From Ilyonectria destructans (lineage: Eukaryota > Ascomycota > Sordariomycetes > Hypocreales > Nectriaceae), in NCBI GenBank assembly GCA_020740775.1, contig JAHEWK010000047.1, positions 1-64,000 on the forward strand: a stretch of 64,000 nucleotides of DNA, in the 5' to 3' direction. A model generated the notes under the pieces. The model ran no database searches. It was not told the DNA's origin and saw nothing but the letters and a program-made list of their open reading frames with translations. Numbering within the stretch: position 1 is the first letter of the stretch; each line of letters opens with the position of its first letter. Positions 21,267 through 32,021 of this stretch are shown here, piece by piece. The position numbers were made by a program, and so were the translations under genes.

Positions 21267-24200
21267 ATGTATCCCGGGTCAGGATTCCGCCAAATCAATG
21301 ACTTCAAGCCCAAACATGCTCCCTACACGGTCTCTCAATATGCTTCAAACTTCAGTGGCTTGCGCGTCTCCCTTGTCAACCGCAAGGGCCCCAAGATCAA
21401 CGGCTACTTCGCCCTAGCCACTGAGCCCATTGACGACTCGGGCGCTCTTTATGCTCTTGGGCACCTCGTCTCCATGGGCTCTGGTCTCCTCAAAAAGTTA
21501 TCCTCACGCGCTTTCTCCGATACGGGTGTTGAGATTGGAACTGATCGTACCGTCTACACTCAGAGGTCTGTCGGATGGGAAGCTTTTGTTCAGATCTTCA
21601 CTGTCCACCTGCAGAGCATTTTGAAGCCCTCCATTACTGAGGGGAGATTCGCCACTGAGGTTTTCCACGTTAACGGCGAGGGGAACGATGCCGGTGTTGT
21701 GTACTCAGCTGTGCAAGCTCGACAAACCCGAAGTCGTAATATCATGGAGATGAAGGCCCGCCGTCTTCTTTACCCAGATAATGTCGGTTTCCGCTACGAT
21801 GTAACTGGTGTGCCCGAAGCTGTTCGTGCCTTGACTCCTGAGCGTATCCGCGAGTTCCACCAAAACATGTACCATCTTGGAAATCTTTGCCTGGTCATAG
21901 TGGGAGAGATAGACTGTGGGAACTTGTTCCAGATCCTCGGCAAGTTTGAAGAGTCTATCAAGGCCGATATCCCTTCCCTTGATACCCCTTTCCAGCGGTA
22001 GGCATGCCCCGAACCTACTCCCTAGGCTTGAGCTCTACGCTAACTCCAAGGTAACAGGCCATGGATGGACTCTGATCAGCCTCCCGCTCTCAACGAATCC
22101 AAGATTACCACGGTAGAGTTCCCGGGGGAAGATGAAACGGTTGGCGAAATTCTTGTCGGTTTCTTCGGTCCCAACTGCATTGACACTACTGCCTCATCTG
22201 CTCTCAGCGTTCTACTCACCTATCTTTGCGGCTCATCGGCCTCTATTCTTGAGAATGTCATGGTTGAGGATGAGAAGCTTGCCAGCTCTGTCACCTTCTG
22301 GTGGGACTCTCGTCCCAACTCTGTCATCTGGTTGCAACCTACTGGCGTCGCCACCAAGAAACTTGAGTTCGTTGAGAAGCGCCTTTTCGAATTGCTGAAT
22401 GAGGTCGCCTCTAAACCTCTTGATATGAAATACATGAGAGAGCTTATCCGCCGGGAGAAACGCTGGGTCAAGTGCCACGCTGAGGCTTCCGAGTCCTTCT
22501 ACGTCGACAACATTATCACCGACTATCTCTTTGGAGAACGTGATGGGTTAACGCTCGAGAATCTGCAGAACCTTGATGTGTACGATGCCTTGGAGAAATG
22601 GGAAGACAAGAAGTGGCGCGACTTCCTTCGCAAGTGGATATCGGACGCTCACCACATTTCAGTTCTCGGTAAACCCTCTCTTGAGATGGCCTCCAAGATG
22701 AAGAAGGACGAGGAAGCTCGTATTGCCAACCGCAAGGAGGAGCTCGGCTCTGAAGGTCTTGTCAAGCTCGGAGAGCGCCTTGAGGAAGCAAAGAGGAAGA
22801 ACGACGAGCCTATTCCCGCATCGCTCATCGACGAATGGGCGGTGCCCGACATAAGTTCGATCAGCTTAATGAAGTCCGACACTGCCCGTGCTGGATTAGC
22901 TCGAGATTTTGGTATGGGCCCAGGGGAGGCGCAAAAGGTGATCGATGCTGCTCCCAGTGGAACGCTGCCCCTATTTCACCAGTTTGAGCACACGCCGTCT
23001 AAGTTCGTCCATATTATCATCCACATGGGGACCTCTCAAGTTCCGGACGAGCTGAAGCCTCTATTGCCCATCTTCAGGGACAACTTTTTCAACACGCCTA
23101 TTATGCGTGGTGGAAAGGAGGTCAGCTTCGAGCAAGTCGTGAAGGAGCTCGAGGACGATACCGTCAACTACTCGTGTCGCTCTGCTAGATCCCTGGGTGA
23201 CGCTGACGGCATGATGATCCATTTCGATGTCGAGCCAGGGAAGTACGCAGCAGTTGCAGAATGGACTCACGCTCTGATGTTTGACTCTGTGTTCGACCCT
23301 CAGCGCCTAATGGCCACGGTAGCCAAGGCCTTGGCTGATATCCCCACGCGTGAGCGTGATGGCCGTGGAATGGCTAACGAGGTTGCCGCAGCTTTGTATT
23401 CGAAGAGCACAACTCTCGCTGCCGCTCAGCTTGTCCTCAAACAAGCCTCGAGCCTCAAGAGCCTCGAGAAGATGTTGAGGGAGGTGCCTGAGAAGGTCGT
23501 GTCCCATTTTAACACAATCCGAAAGTGTCTCTTTACGTCACAGAACATACGCTTCCTCGCCATCGCTAACCTGTATACTCTCCCCAACCCTCTTACCACA
23601 TGGGACACTCTGTCCAAGTCTCTGACTGCACCGGAGGTCATGTATGACATTCCCAAGCCTGTGGACCTGCTTAGCGCTGAGGGTCGTAGCCCTGGATCCG
23701 TGGGTGCAGTCATCATTCCTAAGGCTGACCTCAGCACCTCATACTTTATCTTCTCAACTAAAGGCCCGGAACCGTTTTCGGACCCGAGCATAGCCGACCT
23801 CACGGTCGCCATTGGCTACCTTAGGGCAGTCAAAGCTGTCCATGATACTGGTACCGCCTACAATTCCTACTTGGTAGAACCTAACTCGGGCGTTGTTTCA
23901 TATTGCATAAACAACTCTCCTGTTGCATCCGAGGCCATCTCGGCTTCTAAGGAAGCCATCCGCAAGGCCATCGAGGAAAAGACCGCGGTTAACAAACATC
24001 TATTCGAAGGGGTCATCAGTCAGAGTATCATTCGACTCGCGAACGAGGAGTCGACAATGTATAGCGCCGCGTACTATAAATTTCTTCGACAAATCGTTTA
24101 CGGCCTGCCTACAAATTGGAACGAGGAAATGCTGCGCCGCGTGTGCGGTGTTACTGCCGAGGGCATGCGCGCAGCTATGCGCAAATTTATTCTACCATGC

Positions 24201-24463
24201 TTTGAGCCTAGGAATAGTGATGTTATCGTGACTTGTGACAAGTTGATGCAAAAGGTATGTCGCTTCACTTTCCCATGCCCTTACTTATCATCTCGTGGCA
24301 AACATATACCAATTCCTCGTATGTTTATGCGGTAACTAACTAATTTTAGGACGTGGTGACTACTTTGGAGAATATGGGCTATAAAGTCAACACGCACAAG
24401 CTCAGCGACTTCAGCAACCTTGGCCCAAAGGATACGATTGAACTCTCTACCCCTAAGCTCTAA
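21267..24463 (+). CDS. M16-family metalloprotease homologue lacking the catalytic motif
   Basis: Three exons, 21267-21997, 22058-24254 and 24350-24463, give 1013 residues without a stop. Introns are GTAGGC...CTAAC...ACAG (60 nt) and GTATGT...CTAAC...TTAG (95 nt). The protein aligns by eye over its whole length with a large fungal M16 group (pitrilysin/insulysin-like, SDD3-type): KGPKINGYFALATE, EVFHVNGEGNDAGVVYS, MKARRLLYPDNVGFRYDVTG, PLDMKYMRELIRREKR, WRDFLRKWISDAHHISVLGK. Active M16 enzymes carry HxxEH; here residues 62-66 read YALGH, so the first His and the Glu are gone. The distal Glu ligand expected in the VVYSEMQ-like stretch is Ala148 (VVYSAVQ). A short segment after MGS is also missing. 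The result is predicted to be a proteolytically dead, otherwise well-preserved pseudoprotease. Confidence 0.85.
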
Positions 24464-25344
24464 GAAGGACTAGCACATCACGATTCGTCATGCGACATTA
24501 TTTTGCGACACATACCACAGATATTACTCCCCACAGGACACACTCAGCTGGGACGATCAGGAATTGATGGAAGGCTGCTTACTAGTATTGTTCGCTCACA
24601 GTAGTAAGGGGAAATCTCCGCTCCGTTTTAATATGTTTCGTGCACCCTGGGTCGGCAGCGTGGTAGTGGTATTGGTAGGACAGCACTTTTAGGACTATAC
24701 ATGGCAATGACCAACACATTGTCTACGTCACCACGAAGAGCGCAGAATTGATTACTAATTCAAGAAGCGATTTGTGTCATTGATGAATCGTATCTTGAGG
24801 GGATCGCTATCAAAGGCTACCGAGTTATCCTCTAAGTGCTATCGCGCTTTGCAAGGGATGGCCTATCTCCATCCTGATTTGATTCTACCTAGCGCTTTAC
24901 CATACTTTTACCTAGTTGTTCAAATATTGGGTGCGCGGAATTATTTATTGTCTAAATAGACTACATGTGAAGGCCACTTATATCGATTGGGATTGGGGAC
25001 GGGAGAGGGGTCTAAGGGAAGGAAGAGAATTGTCGGCACCGGGCATGTAGGTGTTGATCTAACAGAGTACAGGGCTTTTAGCTGACCTGGGCAAATCTGA
25101 GACATGGGGCGGAGAAAGAAATGGCCACCGAGATGCTTTACTACTGAAGTCTCATTCTCATTGGGATGCATCAGCCGCCCCAACTCTCATGCGATGCAAC
25201 GGAGTGATAGACGGCTACCAAAGGTAACAAGGGTAGCCCAACACTCGAGCAAGCCTGCAATGCTTATTACGCGGCTTCGGGCGAGACGGAATTGCCACTC
25301 GTCTACCAGGACTGGAACGGAGAGGAATAGGCGAAAGTAGACAG
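24464..25344. other. no gene seen
   Basis: This is the 3' flank of the M16 gene; only short chance frames. Confidence 0.45.
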
Positions 25345-25530
25345 TACAGTCCACCAGTGAACATCACGTCCCCAGTGACGGTACAGAGTACTGTCACTTC
25401 TTCTCCTTGTCTAACAAGACGAGCCGTGTCGTCTATAGTCTCCACCCCCAGCCGTGTATGGTGATCGCCATGCGTTAGCTGCCCTCGTACCGCTTCCGAA
25501 TATGTTTGCTTTGGTAGGAATTCCACCACT
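25345..25530 (+). repeat. dispersed repeat family 3, copy B
   Basis: Shares GTCCACC.GTGAACATC, GACGGTACAG, AACAAGACGAG and the TCCGAATATGTTTGCT block with 28337-28945, and the last block with 20405-20610. Confidence 0.65.
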
Positions 25531-25929
25531 GACAACACGGTCCGTCACATAATAGCGGTTTGCACAGGGATATATTGTATACAACTAGCTAGGAAGGAAT
25601 GCGGCTAGTAAAATTCAATATGAATCACCCGCGGCAAAACCTCTGCACTTCTGCAGGCCGCACTATGTCGATATTTGATCATCCCTCATGAGGAAACCAC
25701 CAGACCGCCGCGGACTTGGCTAGGTCTCCCAACACGTCTCATCGCATTTACTAGAATGAAATGGGAAATTTATTTTGCGAGAGGATGGTATTGTAGAATC
25801 CGAAAAGAAAGAAGTTGAGAGCAGCTCCAGCATTTCTTATACTGCTAGAAGTCTCTTTGCTTAAGTATCCGAAGATAAATTGTAACCTGCCAAATTTACA
25901 GAGATTCTCGTCAAGGAAAAGTCTGCCCA
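25531..25929. other. no gene seen
   Basis: AT-richer spacer at the 3' side of the caspase-like gene. Confidence 0.4.
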
Positions 25930-27040
25930 TTACTGAGGGGGGGTCCGAAAAGGACCGTCAACAGTGATTCCCTCTGGCTTGAGCTGTAGCCACCGGTTGA
26001 AGCTGTCCACATCGACTTGGTCATCATCAGCGAGGCGCATCGAAAACCAGAGACTTGCTGTATACGAGAGCCTATTTCGTAGGGGACCGCTCTTGTGTAA
26101 GGGAGAAAGGAAGATGGAAGGGAGCGTCGACTCGCCCACCTTCATGTAAAAGGTCGAGGGATAGGTCGTATCTACTTCATTTTCTGGATTGGAGTAACGG
26201 GCGAATCCGTCGGAGTGCAGTTCTGCGATCGAATGTGGGTCTAGACGTATCGCCCACGTTCGCAACTGCTCGGTTAATGCGAGAGTGAAGGCACTTCGGT
26301 CGCATGAGGAGAAGTGCTCGTCCGACACCGAAGCTGAGATGAGTTCTAGGACGCCCCGCTGCCGGACCATCTCTACTGATGGGTAATAGACTGAATCCAG
26401 AATAATGAGGGTATCGGCGCAAGCGTCTTGAAGGATACGCTGGATGTCGCCCCATCGAATCATGGATGCCCTTTCTTGATCCTTTGAGCTGTTGTGACCC
26501 AGTGTCAATCCTATTGTAAAAAGCGGGGGCTTAAATGTATTACCTCGCTAAGATCATCTCCCGGTTGCCATCGAGGTACGTATGCCCGTGATAGTAGACA
26601 ATCTTCAAGACATCGCGTTGGTCGCGATCTTTAACGAAGGCGTTAAATCCCCGCCATATGTATGCCCAAGAGCTTCTGCTACGGCTCGTTGCATTGGATG
26701 GGATGGGCCGGACCCGGCATGTATAGTGGTAGTAGCTGTTAAATACATCCGCAAGCTCCTGGACGGCTGATTGAACGTTGGGCACCTCATCATCCTGCCA
26801 AAATAGCAAAAGCACCTCTGCACTAGTGTATTGGTCGCGGTTCAGGGTCGTAAGTCTCGCGACTCTTGGGAGGGATAGGGTCTTTTCGAGATGAGGACAG
26901 GTGGGGGAAGGGGTATGGGTACCAGGTTCACTCGATTGGGGTCGGTCCGGATGATGAGGAGCGGACGCACCCGTAATGGCGGGTACACTCTGGATGATTG
27001 GGTCGTAGAATTGTTTGCACTTATCACCCCAAACATTTTC
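25930..27040 (-). pseudogene. caspase-like (C14-type) protein without catalytic Cys
   Basis: The main exons are about 26815-26544 and 26488-25930, joined across a 55-nt intron (GTAATA...CACAACAG) that restores the frame. The 5' exon reads EVLLLFWQDDEVPNVQSAV and KIVYYHGHTYLDGNREMILA. The 3' exon reads SSKDQERASMIRWGDIQRIL and ADTLIILDSVYYPS. This matches the caspase-like fold of fungal C14-type proteins, where a YYxGH His and a DCCY Cys form the dyad. The His region is kept (YYHGH), but the Cys position is DSVY. The part upstream of 26815 (WGDKCKQFYDPIIQSVPAIT, near 27000) is in another frame and no clean intron joins it. The gene is probably decayed; a pseudoenzyme cannot be excluded. Confidence 0.6.
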
Positions 27041-27167
27041 ATTATGGTGACTCGGTTGGCACTATTGATGGAGAGAAAGAGCGAAGTATTAGCTTATTGG
27101 TAGTGAAAGATAAGGGAAACAAGGTAGAAATGTTGACAATTTAGAAGGAAAAACTTGCAGGCTTTTT

Positions 27168-27560
27168 CTGCCTCCGGCACTTGGTGCAGGCGCCGATCTT
27201 CCTCATGTAGGCGGCACGTTCTCTAGACGGCTTGTCAAGGGGTCCGGTACGTCGACTGTGCCTGGGGTGGTTGTTAGAGATATCGAGATCCTCCTTTACG
27301 TGGGAAAGGTTTCGGCGTTGTACGGCTTCTTCGAGGGGGGGGAACGTGGGGTGATTGACGATAACGTCGCCGGAGCTGGGGCCAGCGTACAGCCTGGATA
27401 GTTCATCGCTAAAGTACCGGGGAAAAAATGGATAGAGGGTAAGAGCTTCAATGGTTCGTGGTCGGTCTTGGGAAGGCGGCAGGGACCATTCTTCCCGGGG
27501 AAACGTTGCAGGAGACGCAGGAGGGAGGGGGAAAAGTTTGGGCGAAGCCGTGACTTGTGT
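27168..27560 (-). pseudogene. zinc-cluster-like gene fragment
   Basis: One minus-strand frame of about 130 codons, open from a TAA near 27560. It reads RTIEALTLYPFFPRYFSDEL, SSGDVIVNHPTFPPLEEAVQ, KPSRERAAYMRKIGACTKCR and RQKKPASFSF before the stop. The ending 'ACTKCRRQKK' matches the first half of a fungal Zn2Cys6 cluster (CxxCRRQKxxC). The remaining cysteines and the rest of a regulator are missing. No start codon is certain. It sits just upstream of the caspase-like gene on the same strand. Confidence 0.45.
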
Positions 27561-28336
27561 TTATTGTATCTCCGCGCGGTGGTTCTGAGCGCAGGTGGGA
27601 AAGGCTGTCCAGGTATTTATTTTCATTGGTGGCCTGGACAGAATTTGTGGCGGCATGCGCACAATGCAAATGAAATTAAACGAAGCGGGTTGCGTAGGAA
27701 GCGCTGGGAGCCTCATTCAAACTGAAAGTTGTACTTCCCCCCTAGCCCTTGCTTGCTCTCCTAGCTCTGATTGCTCCCTCAATTTCATTCACCCACCCCG
27801 GGCATGCATGAGCTGCACGGTGATACCGACTCATCACTCAACAGGGGATTTGCCAAGGTTTGAATGGTCTCTTTTCTCTGTCGGCCACCAAGGCTGGTGC
27901 GGAGAGAATACCGGGGTCCTGGCCATCGTGATTGACTTCGGCATGGGAACGCGTTGATCTGTGAGGCAGACACCCTTCCCTGTGGCGCCAGGAACGCACC
28001 CATGAGCAGATCGCGGAGGACATGGCATCCTCTATCTAATATCATGCCAAAGCAGCATGGATTCGTAGCCTGAAACAGCCTATCCGTTTATGGCCAAGCC
28101 TCAATCCACCCACAGCGGGGAGTCTAGTGCACCATTCGGCATCAATGGACGTTTATCAAATGTGATCAAGCAAATAATGTCATTCCCTTCTCCTGATGCA
28201 AGAGGTTCCCAGACGTCAGCACTGAGTGTAAGATTTCCCCATGTGCATAATATGGGCTATCCTCACTTGGAATTTGCTTCTATATGATCCGTGGGAATTG
28301 TTGGCCCGGCAAACCAGAGTTGGCGTTGCTAACCAG
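27561..28336. other. no gene seen
   Basis: Overlapping short frames only. Confidence 0.4.
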
Positions 28337-29036
28337 GCTGCAGTCCACCGATGAACATCGCATCCTTGGTGGCGGTACAGCCATGTCACTTCTCCTTCAC
28401 TCACTGTCAAACAAGACGAGTTGTGCCGTCACTGTCAAACAAGACGAGTTGTGTCGTCACTGTCAAACAAGACGAGTTGTGTCGTCGGTGGTATTCGCCC
28501 CCAGTCGTGCATTAGAATGTACTCGGAGGCGGCAACGCGAGGGCACGCCGAGGAACAGAGTACATCAATTACAGGGGTGATCATCCCGGTCGGACAGTGC
28601 CAATCCACCTCGCCAGGGTCCTTCCCGACCCGACAAAGGTGACAGGCCTGTATTGGTACTCGGAAGGTGATTGAAGAGGGCGCACAACCGCTGCCCACCG
28701 GAAATGTCCTATATCCTTACCCATGGCTCCCTCCCAGCAAGCCGCTGCATGAGTCGGGGTCAAATCGAGGGACCCACAGTGACCAGAAATCAGTTGCTTA
28801 GGCTTAAGCAGTGCATGACTGGCGTGTCCGCCTCACTGTGCAGCCGTATTCCACCCACGCCCTCTCATGCAGCCTCGTTGCTGCAATTATCATGTATGAG
28901 CAGCCCTCAGATCACGTCCGAATATGTTTGCTCCGGTAGGTACGTACCCCACTGCTGATAAGAACGGTTGATTGTATGAATGGCGTGGTTTGATCTCGCT
29001 GCTGGAGAGAGACTCCAATCGCATATCCATCAGCCG
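28337..29036 (+). repeat. dispersed repeat family 3, copy C (longest)
   Basis: Contains the blocks of copies A (20405-20610) and B (25345-25530) in the same order, so the copies overlap different parts of one ancestral repeat. The left part has the internal triplication at 28402-28485. Confidence 0.65.
28402..28485 (+). repeat. three tandem 28-bp units
   Basis: Units at 28402-28429, 28430-28457 and 28458-28485 begin CACTGTCAAACAAGACG and differ by one C/T. Copy B of the repeat (25345-25530) has this unit once. Confidence 0.9.
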
Positions 29037-29101
29037 TGAGAGTGTAAAATGTTCGTTTTATGGACAGAGGCAAATGTGCGGGGAGTAGCAGATGAGCAGC
29101 T

Positions 29102-29198
29102 GAGGAGCAAATGAGTAAGTTGCTCCTCGGAGGAGTAACTGCTCTAGAGCAAGGATCAGCTTGTGACAGGTTGCGAAAGAATGAGTAAGTTGCTCCTC
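29102..29198. repeat. hairpin and direct repeats with TTGCTCCTC
   Basis: GAGGAGCAA (29102-29110) pairs with TTGCTCCTC (29120-29128). The 19-base string AATGAGTAAGTTGCTCCTC occurs at 29110-29128 and again at 29180-29198, and a further TTGCTCCTC follows at about 29202. Possibly the remnant of a small inverted-repeat element. Confidence 0.6.
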
Positions 29199-30443
29199 AT
29201 GTTGCTCCTCTGATGCAGCAATTTGCTCCCGGTGTCTTGGCTGACGCCCGTCAGCATCCCCCACCACCCTAGCAGCAGAGAGGAGTCAGAAAAAGATGTG
29301 GCAGTCAATACTAAGCTAAGGCACGTACGGAATAGATTGCTACGTACACCTGTGCAAGCAGGCTGCATCTCATGTTAAAGGAATAGAGCCAATACACCAC
29401 TCCCAGCTATCTGCGGCTCGCTAGTGGATCCTAAGGAGGCACGGCAAATGGACTAGGTTGAGGTGGCCGGTCTAATGCGGCCCCGGTAGCAACGCGGCTA
29501 CTCGTTCGCATCACACGCAATCATTGGGCTCCGCTGCACGAAGCGGTTTCTTATTCCGTGCCGCTTGATCGATGCACCCAGGGCGATGAGAGGCTAGGGG
29601 TGCAAAACATGGCCTCAGCCGGCTACTAGCCTGGCCAGCCACCCAACAGTTACATCAGGAGAGCCTGACGGTGACCCAACTGCAGGGCACCTACCAGACA
29701 TGGCACACCGCATCATATCTAGGTTGTCATGCAGTCATGATGTGACTTTCAAAGGTGATTGGATTTGAGGGCTTTCCAAGACGGTCCTCTGATCCACTTC
29801 ACCGGCGCATACCCTCTTGACAAGGTCACCAGGCTGAGGCTCCGCATTACGATGTAGCAGAGCCTCGCTCGCCTTCCCCCCCGCAAGAGTGGGCTAATGG
29901 GCACCGAAATTCTGTTCGCGGGGTCCCTTGTCGGTACATACCTGTCCTCCGTACATACCCACGACCCGCCCATGCCCCATACCCTAATACGGCTAGTGAT
30001 GGCAAGGGCCCCGCGAGCGATTTTGTGAAATTCTGTTCGCGCCCAGCAGCGGACGATCCTGAGAGGTGTCCAGCCTGGAGACGTATATGCCCGTATGTGA
30101 CCAATCCGAGAGATCATGCCACTCATGCAATAGCCGGTGTGGAGGAGGCCGCAGAGGATGACCATATGAACCGTCGAGGGAAAATGGGAACAAATTGTGG
30201 AGGCCCAACGCCTGCCAACCCAACTCTTCTTTTCGCTCATCAAAATAAAGCTCCCCTCATCATCATCATTGCTGACGTGTGTTTTCCCCGCCATTTCTGC
30301 CGTGTTTTCCCCTCCATTTCGGCCGTCTCCGCTCCAAGTCCAGCTCGCCCGTCCATCAACAGGGCTCGCATATAGCGTCAATTTTGGCCACGCATCAGAC
30401 TGCGATGCGGGACCGACCTCACAGAGGCACGTGCTAGAGAAAA
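29199..30443. other. upstream region of the NYN/CCCH gene
   Basis: A long minus-strand frame (29749-30453) has no recognisable domain and overlaps the promoter of the next gene, so it was not called. The short direct repeat GAAATTCTGTTCGCG occurs near 29907 and 30028. Confidence 0.4.
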
Positions 30444-32021
30444 ATGGTGACACTGGGTGATGAAACGCTGGATCTGGCGACCGAGAGGCTCGCCGTGTAT
30501 CGCAGCAAAGATGACCTCTCGAAAATCCTAGAGCAATACTCCACCCTCATCGAAAACTACAAGCGCCTAAAGAGCGACTACGAGGAGGAGCGCGAACTGC
30601 GAGAGCGCTACAAGCAGCAAGCTCGCCGTCATGAACGCAATCCGTTTGCGCTGGTCGTGGTGGATGGAGATGGCTACGTCTTCGACAAGGCTTTTATCAG
30701 GGAGGGGGAGGAGGGAGGTATCAGAGCAGCCAAACAGCTTAACGATACCATCAAGGACAGCCTTCGTCGCAAAGGCCTCGAAGGATGCGAGATCATGGTT
30801 CGCGTATACGCAAACCTCGTCAGCCTGTCCAAGCATCTTAACAAGAACGGCCTCTGCGGCGCCGAGAAGCGGTCGCTCTCGTCGTTTACCGCGGGCTTCA
30901 ACAGGTCTTACGGCCTGACTGACTTCATCGATGCTGGCGAGCTTAAGGAGAATACTGACCACAAAATGAAAGCCATGTTGCGGCTGTACGCCGAGAACGC
31001 CCAATGCAAGCACATCTATTTCGCGGCATGCCACGACGTGGGTTATGTCGCCGACCTTACTCCCTATAGGGGTAACACAGACCTGTTTACCTTGATTCGC
31101 ACATCAAGCGTGCGATTCCACTCCGAGTTCGACAAGCTCGGCATGAATACGGAGGAGCTCCACGGAGTCTTCCGCGCAAATAATCTCGTTTCCTACTCCC
31201 CCGGCCCAATCCAGAACTCGAAATTTACGCCTCTGGCTATGCGGAATGCCGACCTACCTACCAATGCTCTGCAACCCATCTCCGCGAATGATAACGGCAC
31301 GCGCTGCACCTTCTACGCGGCTGGTAAATGCAGAAACGGCAATAACTGCAAATTCTCGCACGTCGACACCAAGCGGCACTCTTTAAAGACCAACTATAAT
31401 AGCCAACCAACGTCGCATATAAACGACAGCTGGAGGGACAGGCCCACGGATTGCAACTATAACTCGTATTTCTCGAAAAAAGACACTTCCACATTACCAA
31501 AGCACAAAGATATCCCGGCCGGCCATGTGGCGATTAACATAAATGGAGACCGCCTCGACCCTTACATCCCTTCGCCATCAACTAGCGCCCTTCAGCGATT
31601 CGGGTTCATCTCGGGCCCTACGAAGCTTTGTAACAAAAAGCACCTCATCGGCTCCTGCTACGACAAGAACTGCAAATACAACCATAGTCCGGTCCCCGCC
31701 GACCTGATGCCCATCCTCGAGCTGATGTCGCGCAGTATACCGTGTTCTAAGCGTGGCGCCTGCCGGAAGCTCAACTGCATCGCCGGACATGTCTGCCAGA
31801 AGATGGATTGTCGGTGGTGCGGTGGGAAGGCCCTGTGCCGCTTCGAGAAGAAGATGTGCCTGGGCGATTTCGAAATGGAACGCATCGTCCCCGCGGTCGC
31901 GGCCGGCTCGAACTGGGAAGATACGCAGAGCTCGGGGAGCGGTGGCATTCCGATGGAGGAATCAGAGGATGGCGTAAGCATCTTGGATGATACTCTGACA
32001 ACCTCTGGCTCCATAGCTTAA
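30444..32021 (+). CDS. NYN-like nuclease-fold and CCCH zinc-finger protein
   Basis: Single exon, 525 residues. A coiled-coil segment at about 20-62 (KILEQYSTLIENYKRLKSDY) is followed by a PIN/NYN-like domain (about 68-230). The latter has acidic motifs LVVVDGDGYVFDKAF and DAGELKENTDHKMKAMLRLY, as in a fungal family of uncharacterised proteins that combine this fold with CCCH fingers. The first CCCH finger is CTFYAAGKCRNGNNCKFSH (C-x7-C-x5-C-x3-H). A second is CNKKHLIGSCYDKNCKYNH, and further Cys/His clusters follow (CSKRGACRKLNCIAGHVC). The tail is acidic. RNA binding or processing is inferred from the folds. No disabling change is seen, and the length is typical. Confidence 0.8.
   Translation: MVTLGDETLDLATERLAVYRSKDDLSKILEQYSTLIENYKRLKSDYEEERELRERYKQQARRHERNPFALVVVDGDGYVFDKAFIREGEEGGIRAAKQLNDTIKDSLRRKGLEGCEIMVRVYANLVSLSKHLNKNGLCGAEKRSLSSFTAGFNRSYGLTDFIDAGELKENTDHKMKAMLRLYAENAQCKHIYFAACHDVGYVADLTPYRGNTDLFTLIRTSSVRFHSEFDKLGMNTEELHGVFRANNLVSYSPGPIQNSKFTPLAMRNADLPTNALQPISANDNGTRCTFYAAGKCRNGNNCKFSHVDTKRHSLKTNYNSQPTSHINDSWRDRPTDCNYNSYFSKKDTSTLPKHKDIPAGHVAININGDRLDPYIPSPSTSALQRFGFISGPTKLCNKKHLIGSCYDKNCKYNHSPVPADLMPILELMSRSIPCSKRGACRKLNCIAGHVCQKMDCRWCGGKALCRFEKKMCLGDFEMERIVPAVAAGSNWEDTQSSGSGGIPMEESEDGVSILDDTLTTSGSIA

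Noticed and set aside
22000..22065. Stop and frameshift in the M16 gene after TPFQR
   Set aside because: A 60-nt intron (21998-22057) with CTAAC and ACAG removes the stop and restores the frame to RPWMDSDQ.
29749..30453. 234-codon minus-strand frame
   Set aside because: No recognisable domain, poor protein character, and it covers the promoter and start of the well-supported NYN/CCCH gene.
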